Origin: Empedobacter sedimenti
GTDB taxonomy: Bacteria; Bacteroidota; Bacteroidia; Flavobacteriales; Weeksellaceae
Direction of reading: 5' to 3'
Assembly (NCBI RefSeq): GCF_030005555.1
Contig: NZ_JASCQG010000014.1
Location: 40,605 to 104,604, forward strand
DNA length: 64,000 bases
The notes below the pieces were generated by a model that had not been told where the DNA came from, did no database searches, and saw only the letters and a list, made by a program, of their open reading frames with translations. Every line of letters starts with the position of its first letter. Position 1 is the first letter of the stretch. Positions 43,263-51,943 of this stretch are shown here, piece by piece. The position numbers and the translations under genes are program-made.

Positions 43263-43808
43263 TTGAATGACTCTCTTGAAAAATTAATCAAGCAATGTCA
43301 AGAAAAAAATAGGAAAGCACAAGAAGAAATTTATCTTCAGTTTTCTCCTGTTTTATTCTCGATCTGTCTTCGCTATGCTGAAAATTACGAAGATGCGCAA
43401 GATATTTTTCAAGAGGGTTTTGTGATTATATTCAATAAAATTAATCAATACAAATCACAAGGTTCATTCGAGGGATGGATGAAACGTATTATGGTTAATT
43501 TATCATTAGAGAAGATTAAAAAAAATAAAACCATCTCTTTTGAAGATTATGAAAATCATCTAACAACTCCGCAAACTGACGATAATGATGACTTTGAACT
43601 CTTTGATTATGACGACATTTTAACCGTTGTACAAAGTTTACCTCCACAATATAGGCAAGTTTTTAATCTCTACGTTTTTGAAGATTATTCGCATCAAGAA
43701 ATAGCAGAATTGCTCCAAATTTCTGTCGGAACTTCAAAATCCAATTTATCAAGAGCACGAAATCTATTGAAACAAAAACTTAACCTAATAAAATCTGTCG
43801 TAGAATAA
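43263..43808 (+). CDS. ECF-type RNA polymerase sigma factor
   Basis: The 181-residue protein has sigma region 2 (NYEDAQDIFQEGFVIIFNKI near residue 39) and region 4 (LPPQYRQVFNLYVFEDYSHQ and EIAELLQISVGTSKSNLSRA near 127-163). The only usable start is a TTG, because an in-frame TAA lies two codons before it and the nearby ATG is out of frame. Its stop overlaps the ATG of the next gene by one base, so the two are translationally coupled. The regulon is unknown. Confidence 0.9.
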   Translation: MNDSLEKLIKQCQEKNRKAQEEIYLQFSPVLFSICLRYAENYEDAQDIFQEGFVIIFNKINQYKSQGSFEGWMKRIMVNLSLEKIKKNKTISFEDYENHLTTPQTDDNDDFELFDYDDILTVVQSLPPQYRQVFNLYVFEDYSHQEIAELLQISVGTSKSNLSRARNLLKQKLNLIKSVVE

Positions 43809-45178
43809 TGAACAAATTTGATCAACATATAAAAGATAAATTATCTCAACCACAAATACCTCCAATAGACGCTTGGAAAGGTATACAAGAGAAATTAAAT
43901 ACGGATCGTAAGAAACGTAGCATTCCTTTGTTTTATTGGATTGGTTCTACTGCGGCTTGTTTGGTTGTGGGTGTAAGTATTTTGTATTTTTCTCAAAATG
44001 GGAACGATATTAATCACAACTCAAAAATCGAAGTCGTTAAAAAATCTACACCAGAATTACCTAAAGAATCAAATAGAATTATTGATTCTGCTGAAGAAAA
44101 TCAAATCGTAAGAGTTGAAAGATCACATTCTAATCATCAACACGCTGATGAACAAACTAATTTTAATTTTACTAATGAAAGAAGAAATTTTGAAGACAAA
44201 AATTTCTTTCAACCAATTTTCGGAAGTGATTCTTTACAAAATAATTCATTAAAACAAGACTTAAATTCAGTAAACAACAAATTAGATATCGCAAAATCTA
44301 ATTCTTCAATCATTGAAAATCCATCAAACAATAATCAGAAATTGGATGAAAATAATTCTAAAAACAATGAATTAAAGGCTAAAATTGAGGAAGAAAAAAG
44401 TTTAGAATTAGTTATTGCTGAGCAATCAGCAAAAAGAGAAGAAACGCCTAAAATAAAATCTACAACACCAAAATTTGCCGTTTCATCTTTTGTAAGCCCA
44501 TCTAAAATACTAGATTCGAAATCTGTTTTATCAGATGAATTTAACGAGAACACGATTAATAATAGCGTAACACTAGCTTACGGAGCTAAGTTTTCTGTCA
44601 AAATTAATGATCGAATAAATGTACGTTCTGGTATCTCTAAGGTAGATTTAGAACAACAAACACAGCATGTTGCGTCAGGTATTTCGACTGCGATACAACC
44701 TATCTCAACTTTAGAAAACTCGCCTGCTAGAAGACAAAATATTGTCTATAATAGTAATATACAAGTAAATAAAGCAAGTGGAAATAGTGCTACTTTTATG
44801 ACTTTTTATAACTCTACAGAAAGTAAAATGTCACAAAAAATACAGTACATTGAAGTTCCTGTAGAAATTGAATACAAATTATTGAACTTTGATAAATTTA
44901 ACCTTTTAGCGACTGGTGGTGGAAGTTATTATTTCTTAACTAAGAATGAAATTGAGATGTCATCTCAAGAGAAAAGTCAAAAAATAGGAAAGGCTTCTAA
45001 TCTGAATGATATGAGTTATAGTGCGAATGCAGGTCTTAAATTGGAGTATTTACTTTCTCCGAAAACAAGTCTTAATCTTGAGCCTAATTATCGCTATATG
45101 ATTAATTCATTGAGCAATGTAGAAACTAAAAATCCTTCTTTATTAGGAGTTAATTTAGGATTTTCGATCAAATTCTAA
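43808..45178 (+). CDS. Fused anti-sigma-like anchor and outer-membrane barrel-like protein
   Basis: The 456-residue protein has a short cytoplasmic part with IPPIDAWKGIQEKL at residues 17-30, one membrane helix at about 41-62, and a long Asn/Ser/Glu-rich linker to about residue 240. A C-terminal region of some 200 residues then looks like a small outer-membrane beta-barrel: IEVPVEIEYKLLNF, LLATGGGSYYFLTKNEIEM, and a final LLGVNLGFSIKF ending in Phe. The cytoplasmic part resembles the product of 58556-59224. It may hold the sigma factor and span the envelope. That is inference. Confidence 0.7.
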   Translation: MNKFDQHIKDKLSQPQIPPIDAWKGIQEKLNTDRKKRSIPLFYWIGSTAACLVVGVSILYFSQNGNDINHNSKIEVVKKSTPELPKESNRIIDSAEENQIVRVERSHSNHQHADEQTNFNFTNERRNFEDKNFFQPIFGSDSLQNNSLKQDLNSVNNKLDIAKSNSSIIENPSNNNQKLDENNSKNNELKAKIEEEKSLELVIAEQSAKREETPKIKSTTPKFAVSSFVSPSKILDSKSVLSDEFNENTINNSVTLAYGAKFSVKINDRINVRSGISKVDLEQQTQHVASGISTAIQPISTLENSPARRQNIVYNSNIQVNKASGNSATFMTFYNSTESKMSQKIQYIEVPVEIEYKLLNFDKFNLLATGGGSYYFLTKNEIEMSSQEKSQKIGKASNLNDMSYSANAGLKLEYLLSPKTSLNLEPNYRYMINSLSNVETKNPSLLGVNLGFSIKF

Positions 45179-45191
45179 TAATAAAAGCGGA

Positions 45192-45629
45192 TTATTCTCC
45201 GCCTTTATTGTTATTCAATTTAATATTAATTGTATTATTATCTTCTGACATTTCTATTTTCGCTTCTTCAAAAGTTGGTTCGCGTAAAATAGGATCTGCA
45301 TTGGTAGAAAAACCATAAGGCTCTTTCCTTACTCCCAGAAAACTTTTATCAAGTTGTTTATTATTGTTTGTATCCAAATATACTTTTACGGCATAAAAAG
45401 TTGGTTCTATATCTTTAAAAACCGTTTCGTATTTATCTATATTCTCAATCGGAACATATAGTTTTTTGAACGCATTTTGCCCTTTTGTGTAATTTTCTAC
45501 ATTACGATAAAACTCAATTGCCAAATTACCTTTCGTCTTCTTAATATTCGTAATTGATAATTTTACATCAATTTGAGCCATTACAAGTTGTGCACAAAAT
45601 ATCACAACAATCATTAGAATTTTCTTCAT
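45192..45629 (-). CDS. DUF2141-domain secreted protein
   Basis: The 145-residue protein has a signal peptide (to about residue 18, LVMAQ). The domain reads KLSITNIKKTKGNLAIEFYR, FYAVKVYLDTNNNKQLDKSF and KEPYGFSTNADPILREPTFE, which match DUF2141. These are small exported beta-sandwich proteins of unknown function. It is convergent with the barrel-fusion gene, with only 13 bases between the two ends. Confidence 0.88.
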   Translation of the reverse strand: MKKILMIVVIFCAQLVMAQIDVKLSITNIKKTKGNLAIEFYRNVENYTKGQNAFKKLYVPIENIDKYETVFKDIEPTFYAVKVYLDTNNNKQLDKSFLGVRKEPYGFSTNADPILREPTFEEAKIEMSEDNNTINIKLNNNKGGE

Positions 45630-45709
45630 TTCAAAATCCTTTAGTTTAATTAATTCATTTACAAATATTTAAAACCTAATACTTGTAAATTTTAGTTTAA
45701 ATTATTAGG

Positions 45710-47674
45710 ATGAAAAAGTATCTATTTTTTATCCTAACAATTTGTTTCTCAATTGGAATAATAATTTCAGAATTATTCATTCATGCTACAAATTTACAAA
45801 TTATATTTTTTTTTCTCATCGCACTACTTTTTATATCGATGTTAAAAAATCAAAATCGTCAAAATATATATCCATATTTAGCTATCTCAATAATTTTAGG
45901 ATGCTTTATTCATCAAAGTTACAAACGAATTGCAAACCAAAATCTTGATACTTCTCACAAAATTCACTTGCTAAAAATTATCACTCAAATCAATAAATCC
46001 AAAAAATCTGCCAATTATATTGCGAAAGATATCTTAAACAATCAAAGAATTGTAGTACATATCAAAGATTTCGAGAAAGATTATTATCCAAATGATGAGA
46101 TTATTGCGAACGGAAAACTAAGCGAAATTCAAGTTCCTCTTAATCCTTACCAATTTGATTACAAGCATTTTTTAAATAGAAAAAATATTAATTATCAGCT
46201 ATTTATTGACAAACCAATTGCTGAACACAAAACTGGAAAAGGATTTTATCATTGGAGTGCAAAATCTAAAGCAGAATTAAGAGAAAAATTAATCAAACAA
46301 GGTTATACAACAGAAAGTAGAGCCATTATATCGTCTATGTTATTGGGTGATCGGACTGAATTAACAGAGGAATTAAACCAAAGTTACATCAACACAGGAG
46401 TTGTGCATATTTTGTCAATTTCTGGTTTGCATGTTATGATGATTTTTGCAATTCTACAATTTGCTTTACAACCATTATTACACCTAAAAAATGGACGAAA
46501 AATCAGAATTATCATCAGTTTAATATTCATTTGGGGTTTTGCTTTTTATGTAGAATTACAACCTCCCGTTTTTCGTTCTGCGTTGATGATTACCATTTAT
46601 TATATCAGTGAATTACTTAATCGTCCAAAAAATATTTTTCATACACTTTCACTTTCTGCCTTTATTATCCTCGTTTTTCAACCTAATTATTTGTTTGATG
46701 TTGGATTTCAATTAAGTTTTTCAGCAGTCTTTTTCATCGTTTGGCTTAACCCCATTTTCGAAAATTATTGGAAGGTAAAGAATAGTCTTTTGAAGAAAAT
46801 CAAGATTATGATTGAAACAAGTTTGTCTGCACAATTAGGAACTTTACCGATTTCGGTATTCTATTTCAATCAATTTTCAGGATTGTTTCTGTTTGGAAAC
46901 TTAGTTTTGATTCCAGCTTCTTTCTTGATGATATGTGGCGGAATTATCAGTATTATTTTAACAACTTTTAATCTCAAAATTAACTTATATGTCTGGATAT
47001 TCAATCAGTTTATACATTGGTCAAATTACTATATTTATTGGTTGGCAAGTTTCAAATTTGTCGCAAAAGATATTTATATCAGTTTGCTTACCGCAATTTT
47101 AATTGGAGTTATTTTATATTTATTAAAACCATTGCTTCTTAGCAAATCTAAAAATGCATTAATTATTTGTATCATCAGTTTATTTTTGATCGAAGCAGAA
47201 CGATTTTTCCAAGTTTATCAACTCAATCAGTCAAATGAATTGATTGTTTTTAATCAATATAAGAATAGCATTATCGGAATTCGAAATCAGCGAAATTTAG
47301 CAATATTAAGCGAAAAACCTTTGGACGAAAAAACATATAATTTCACGATTAAACCATATAAAATTCACGAACGAATTAAAGATGTTAGTTTCTATTCTTA
47401 TAATTCAGACTTTAAACATCAACATTTTATCAAACATCCAAATTCTATTGAAACGAAGTCATTTAAACTCTTATTAAATGAAGAAGATTCAGCGCTTCCT
47501 TTTTATGTGTTAATTCATCAATCTAAGCTTTATCCTTTCGAAAATAATAACAAATTAAAAAGGGTAATTGCCGATGCCAGCAACTACCCTTCTATTGTTA
47601 CAGAACTTGAAGAAACTTCTGATTCTGTTTTATGGAAAACCTCTCAACAAGGTTATTTCTCGATTAAATTTTGA
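45710..47674 (+). CDS. comEC: ComEC/Rec2-family competence protein
   Basis: ComEC forms the inner-membrane channel for incoming single-stranded DNA in natural transformation. The 654-residue protein has an N-terminal DUF4131-type region with two or three helices. A soluble OB-like part follows to about residue 200, then the competence domain with VHILSISGLHVMMIFAIL near residue 232 and FQLSFSAVFFIVW near 333. The metallo-beta-lactamase domain found at the C-terminus in many phyla is absent, as is common in Bacteroidetes. It ends in TGA, and its tail overlaps the convergent thioredoxin gene by 11 bases. Confidence 0.9.
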   Translation: MKKYLFFILTICFSIGIIISELFIHATNLQIIFFFLIALLFISMLKNQNRQNIYPYLAISIILGCFIHQSYKRIANQNLDTSHKIHLLKIITQINKSKKSANYIAKDILNNQRIVVHIKDFEKDYYPNDEIIANGKLSEIQVPLNPYQFDYKHFLNRKNINYQLFIDKPIAEHKTGKGFYHWSAKSKAELREKLIKQGYTTESRAIISSMLLGDRTELTEELNQSYINTGVVHILSISGLHVMMIFAILQFALQPLLHLKNGRKIRIIISLIFIWGFAFYVELQPPVFRSALMITIYYISELLNRPKNIFHTLSLSAFIILVFQPNYLFDVGFQLSFSAVFFIVWLNPIFENYWKVKNSLLKKIKIMIETSLSAQLGTLPISVFYFNQFSGLFLFGNLVLIPASFLMICGGIISIILTTFNLKINLYVWIFNQFIHWSNYYIYWLASFKFVAKDIYISLLTAILIGVILYLLKPLLLSKSKNALIICIISLFLIEAERFFQVYQLNQSNELIVFNQYKNSIIGIRNQRNLAILSEKPLDEKTYNFTIKPYKIHERIKDVSFYSYNSDFKHQHFIKHPNSIETKSFKLLLNEEDSALPFYVLIHQSKLYPFENNNKLKRVIADASNYPSIVTELEETSDSVLWKTSQQGYFSIKF

Positions 47675-48107
47675 TATCGTTTATGAAATCTGCCGAACTA
47701 CGATAACCCAAAACAATTTTGCTAATATCTCCTTTTCCGTTCATCAAAACAGTTGCAGGATAGCTCAATTGCCCATTTGTAAAGGCATACGCCATGTAAT
47801 TCGCTTTAGCAGGTGCAATGTACGTGTACTGAATTCCCATAAATTTTACCATGTCCTTTGTTTCTGCATCAAATTTTATCGCAATGTAGTTTTTGTTTAC
47901 ATAATCTGCGACCTTATTATCTGTAAAGGTTTCTTTGTCCAAACGCTTACAAAATCCACACCATGTTGTATAGAAATTCATCAATACAGGTTTTTCTGGA
48001 TGTGCTTTAATCTCTTTTTGAGCTTCGTCTAATGACAACCATTTAATTTCTTGTCCGAAAAGAAATGATGATAAAATTAGGGCAGCGATTGCTAAGCTTG
48101 ATTTCAT
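47664..48107 (-). CDS. Exported thioredoxin-fold protein
   Basis: The 147-residue protein has a signal peptide (MKSSLAIAALILSSFLFGQ) and a thioredoxin domain with the redox site WCGFCKRL. The cis-proline is probably in GQLSYPATVLM. The start is the ATG at 48105-48107; the frame extends to a TTG three codons earlier. Such proteins reduce or rearrange disulfides in the periplasm. It lies just after two peptide transporters, all leftward, with a 15-base gap, so it may share their transcript. Confidence 0.88.
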   Translation of the reverse strand: MKSSLAIAALILSSFLFGQEIKWLSLDEAQKEIKAHPEKPVLMNFYTTWCGFCKRLDKETFTDNKVADYVNKNYIAIKFDAETKDMVKFMGIQYTYIAPAKANYMAYAFTNGQLSYPATVLMNGKGDISKIVLGYRSSADFINDIKI

Positions 48108-48122
48108 AAAATTCAATCTTTA

Positions 48123-50216
48123 TTATTTAACTCCGTGCATCAATTTCTTCATAATTGGATTTAATGCGATAACGATTAAACCTGCTACAATTGGTACAAT
48201 TGTAAAGATTAAGAAGAAAGTTGATAACGAATATTCTTTTGTAATATTTTCGATTTGACCTCCTAAAATGGCTGCCAATTTGTTACCAATTGCAATTGCA
48301 AGGTACCACATTCCGAACATAAATGCAATCATACGCGCTGGAACTAATTTCGATACATACGAAAGTCCAACTGGAGATAAGCAGAGCTCGCCCAATGTGT
48401 GGAATAAATAAGCTAAAACTAACCAGATGATAGAAACGCGCACGCCTTCTGAAATTCCGTAAGAACCGAAAGCTAAGAATCCGAATCCGATTGCCATAAT
48501 GATTAATCCTAAACCATATTTTACAGAAGCTGATGGGTTATATTTAGAATCCCAAACACGAGAAACTAATGATGCTAATGCAATGATGAAGAATGAGTTT
48601 AAAGTTGAGAACCAAGAAACGGTAATTTCTACTTGAGAATCTTTAATCTCTGCTACTTTCGCAGGAACAACTTCAGATGGTTTGTTTTGATTTTTATATT
48701 CAGTATCTAATTTCACTAAACTTTCTGGAGAAACTAATACAAATTTGTCTCCTTCTTTGTGAATATTAATATCAGATCCTTTTGTTAAAGCGTCTTGAGA
48801 AGCTAAATTAATTGTTTCAGTAACAATTTTATCTGTAGAATTTGCTACATAAGAAGCTGTAACTGGTGTTTTATCAAAAACAGGTTGTCCTTCTTCGTTC
48901 ATAACTTGTTTACCAGCGTCGTCTAATTTAGCCGTTTCAATTGCTTGGTAAGAAACATCGTAAGAGTGAGAAGTCCAGTTATAGTTTAACATCCAAATTG
49001 CAGCAGCCCAAATTCCTAAGAATGTAAACGCTAAAACCACATTAGATAAAGCAGCTTTTTTGAATGTTTGTTTTGCTAATAAAATCAATACATAAGAGAT
49101 GAACAATAATGGAACAACTGTTAATAATGTATTGAAAACATTGAATGCCATTGCTGCACCTCCAATCAAGTTACGTTCTGTATTATCACGCGCAAAGATT
49201 ACCAATGATGTAGCTCCTTGCTCGAAAGACATCCAAAAGAAGATCACGAAAAACGCGAAAATAATTACCGCAATCATACGATCACGAACCACTTTTGTGT
49301 AATTTGCTAAACGACGAATTACTACAAAGAAGAACAAGAATAATGCAACTAAAATAACGACATTTTGTCCTGATAATCCTCCGATAGAGAATGGGAATAA
49401 GTTAATTCCACCAATAGCATTTAATGGATCATTGAAAGCATATCCTAATCCTAAAAGCGTCATAATAACGATCAAAATTTGATCTAGAACTGTAAAAGGA
49501 TTTGGTTTTTCTCCTGGCTCGTATTTAGACTCAACTTCTTCAGCATTCTCAATTTTATCATTAAGATTTTGTTTAGAAGGAACCTCTCCAATATGTCCAA
49601 ATAATGGTTTTGCTAACCAGAATTGTAATGTTCCTAATAACATGAAGATACCAGCTAAACCGAATCCCCAGTGCCATCCTACTTTTTCTGCTAAGAAACC
49701 ACATAACATCATTCCGAAGAATGCACCAGCGTTAACTCCCATGTAGAAAATTGTATAAGCACCATCCTTTTTCTCAGGAAAGTCTTTGTACATTTCTGAT
49801 AAGATAGATGTCATATTTGGTTTAAAGAATCCTGTTCCGATAACCAAACACGCTAATCCTAAATATAAAAAGATCGGTGTATCGAAAGCCATAAATGCGT
49901 GACCAAGCGTCATAATAATCGCTCCAATCACAACTGCCCAACGATAACCTATATATTTATCAGCAATAATACCTCCAAAGATGGGCGTAATGTAAAGTAA
50001 CATTGCGTATGTTCCATACAAAGCGGTTGCTTTTTCTATAGACCATTCCCAACCTGGATTTAATCCAATAACTGCAGCTGTTAAAAACTGAATTAATAAA
50101 ACGCGCATTCCATAGAAAGAAAAACGCTCCCACATCTCTGTAAAGAAAAGTACGAACAATCCTGACGGATGTCCTAGTACTTTTGAATCAAAGAAATTTT
50201 CCGATTTTGAACTCAT
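48123..50216 (-). CDS. POT-family peptide transporter with large inserted domain
   Basis: POT proteins import di- and tripeptides with protons. The 697-residue protein has about 12-14 membrane helices and family marks such as EMWERFSFYGMRVLLIQF near residue 29 and FFKPNMTSILSEMY near 131. It carries about 115 hydrophilic residues at roughly 415-530, between late helices, that bacterial POTs of 450-510 residues lack. The neighbour at 50246 has the normal length. Confidence 0.92.
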   Translation of the reverse strand: MSSKSENFFDSKVLGHPSGLFVLFFTEMWERFSFYGMRVLLIQFLTAAVIGLNPGWEWSIEKATALYGTYAMLLYITPIFGGIIADKYIGYRWAVVIGAIIMTLGHAFMAFDTPIFLYLGLACLVIGTGFFKPNMTSILSEMYKDFPEKKDGAYTIFYMGVNAGAFFGMMLCGFLAEKVGWHWGFGLAGIFMLLGTLQFWLAKPLFGHIGEVPSKQNLNDKIENAEEVESKYEPGEKPNPFTVLDQILIVIMTLLGLGYAFNDPLNAIGGINLFPFSIGGLSGQNVVILVALFLFFFVVIRRLANYTKVVRDRMIAVIIFAFFVIFFWMSFEQGATSLVIFARDNTERNLIGGAAMAFNVFNTLLTVVPLLFISYVLILLAKQTFKKAALSNVVLAFTFLGIWAAAIWMLNYNWTSHSYDVSYQAIETAKLDDAGKQVMNEEGQPVFDKTPVTASYVANSTDKIVTETINLASQDALTKGSDINIHKEGDKFVLVSPESLVKLDTEYKNQNKPSEVVPAKVAEIKDSQVEITVSWFSTLNSFFIIALASLVSRVWDSKYNPSASVKYGLGLIIMAIGFGFLAFGSYGISEGVRVSIIWLVLAYLFHTLGELCLSPVGLSYVSKLVPARMIAFMFGMWYLAIAIGNKLAAILGGQIENITKEYSLSTFFLIFTIVPIVAGLIVIALNPIMKKLMHGVK

Positions 50217-50245
50217 GTTTGTTTGTTAAAAGTATATCTTAAAAG

Positions 50246-51772
50246 TTATTTTACGTCTTGCATTAATTTGCGTACTAATGGAGAAGCTAATATCAAAATT
50301 ACACCTGCAATAACAGCATATAGCGCAATTTCTTTGTATCCATTAGTGTAAGAATATAGTTTATCTAAATTAGATGCTCCTTCTACAACAGAATTTGACA
50401 TGCTACTACCAATGATTCCGGCAACATATTGTCCATAAGCAGAAGCTAAGAACCACATTCCCATCATCATTCCTTGTAAATTATGTGTCGATAATTTTGT
50501 CATAATTGATAATCCAATTGGTGACAAACATAATTCTCCGAATGTGATGACTAATAATGCTAATGTAAAGAAGTCTAATGAAGTAACACCAGCTGCATCA
50601 GCAAAGAAACTTGTCCCGAAAAGAACATAGTATCCAGCTCCTAATAAGATAAATCCTAAACCAAATTTGATTACTGTATTTGGTTCAATTTTCTTTTTAG
50701 CTAACCAAATCCAAGCTAAACCTAATAATGGAGCGAAAAGGATAATAAAAAATGCTCCTCCAGAATTGTTAACTCCATTCGGATCTAATGGAATCCCTAA
50801 AACATCTGATGTTAAATGATTTGCAGCAAAAATACTAAGTGATCCTCCTGCTTGTTCGTATATTCCCCAAAATAAAATCGAGAATAAAATGAAAACTAAA
50901 GCTGCATATAATTTTTTACGTTCAGCTGAAGTTACTTTTGTCATTTCGTAGAATAAATACAACAATGTTAAAGGTCCAACTGTGTACATAAAATAATCTG
51001 TATAATCAGTGTTCTGAACCATTGCCATAATCAATGGAATAGCTAATAATGTACCTACATAAACAGCAATTTCTTTAACCAAAGGCATACGAACTTCTTT
51101 TCCATCTTTATTTTTTACTTTTGGTTGTAAACCAATAGGTCCTAAATGTCTTTCAGTAAAAAAGAAGTTAATCAAACTTATTGTCATTACCAAAGCTGCT
51201 AAACCAAAGGCTACATTCCAGCGATGAGCTTCGTCTATAAAACTCGTAAACATGTTACCTTTCCCTATTGCGATACATAAATATCCGCCAAGAAAAGCTC
51301 CTAAGTTAATTCCAGCATAGAAAAGTGAGAAACCTGCATCGGTTCTTTCGTCGCCTTTTTTGTATAATTCTCCTACCATTGTCGAGATATTAGGTTTAAA
51401 AAAACCTGTACCCACAACTGTAAAAGCAATTCCTATAAAAAATAAGTTGTGCGGATTGGTAGACAATAAAATACTACCTATAATCATTAAAAATCCACCC
51501 CAAAATAACGATTTCCTGAATCCTAAAATTTTATCTGCAAACAACCCTCCTACGAATGTAAAAGCGTAAACAAATGCCTGAATAGCTGCATATTGTAACT
51601 GAGATTGACCTTCTGCCATTTTTAATTGGTCAATCATAAAGAAGACCAGCATTCCTCGCATTCCGTAGAAGCAAAATCTCTCCCACATTTCAGAAAAGAA
51701 AAGACTCCATATTTGTTTTGGATACTTTCCTTTAAAATTCTGAATTTCCTCTAAAGTTAATTCTTTACTCAT
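50246..51772 (-). CDS. POT-family peptide transporter
   Basis: The 508-residue inner-membrane protein has the POT marks EMWERFCFYGMRGMLVFFMI near residue 29, GTGFFKPNISTMVGELY near 120, and GELCLSPIGLSIMTKL near 414. It lacks the large insert of its neighbour. The two genes are 29 bases apart and probably co-transcribed. Together with the DPP-type peptidase upstream, they suggest uptake of peptides freed in the periplasm. Confidence 0.93.
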   Translation of the reverse strand: MSKELTLEEIQNFKGKYPKQIWSLFFSEMWERFCFYGMRGMLVFFMIDQLKMAEGQSQLQYAAIQAFVYAFTFVGGLFADKILGFRKSLFWGGFLMIIGSILLSTNPHNLFFIGIAFTVVGTGFFKPNISTMVGELYKKGDERTDAGFSLFYAGINLGAFLGGYLCIAIGKGNMFTSFIDEAHRWNVAFGLAALVMTISLINFFFTERHLGPIGLQPKVKNKDGKEVRMPLVKEIAVYVGTLLAIPLIMAMVQNTDYTDYFMYTVGPLTLLYLFYEMTKVTSAERKKLYAALVFILFSILFWGIYEQAGGSLSIFAANHLTSDVLGIPLDPNGVNNSGGAFFIILFAPLLGLAWIWLAKKKIEPNTVIKFGLGFILLGAGYYVLFGTSFFADAAGVTSLDFFTLALLVITFGELCLSPIGLSIMTKLSTHNLQGMMMGMWFLASAYGQYVAGIIGSSMSNSVVEGASNLDKLYSYTNGYKEIALYAVIAGVILILASPLVRKLMQDVK

Positions 51773-51830
51773 AATTTCTTTAACTAAGCGCTAATTTATC
51801 TTTAAGATTTTATTAGCAATCAACGAAAAT

Positions 51831-51864
51831 AAAAAAAACCTCTGACAATGCAGAGGTTTTTTTT
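51831..51864 (-). terminator. Terminator between DPP-type peptidase and POT genes
   Basis: AACCTCTG and CAGAGGTT pair around ACAATG with long A and T runs. On the minus strand it follows the peptidase gene, so the transporters probably have their own promoter. Confidence 0.9.
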
Positions 51865-51943
51865 GTTTAATGTATGATTTTTATCAAATTGAATACTAAA
51901 AGTTCAAATTCTTTGGCGTATCCTAATAAATAAAACTTTATTA

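Noticed and set aside
47568..48032. 154-codon frame on the plus strand after comEC
   Set aside because: It is antisense to the thioredoxin gene, which has a signal peptide and WCGFC motif, and its composition is not protein-like.
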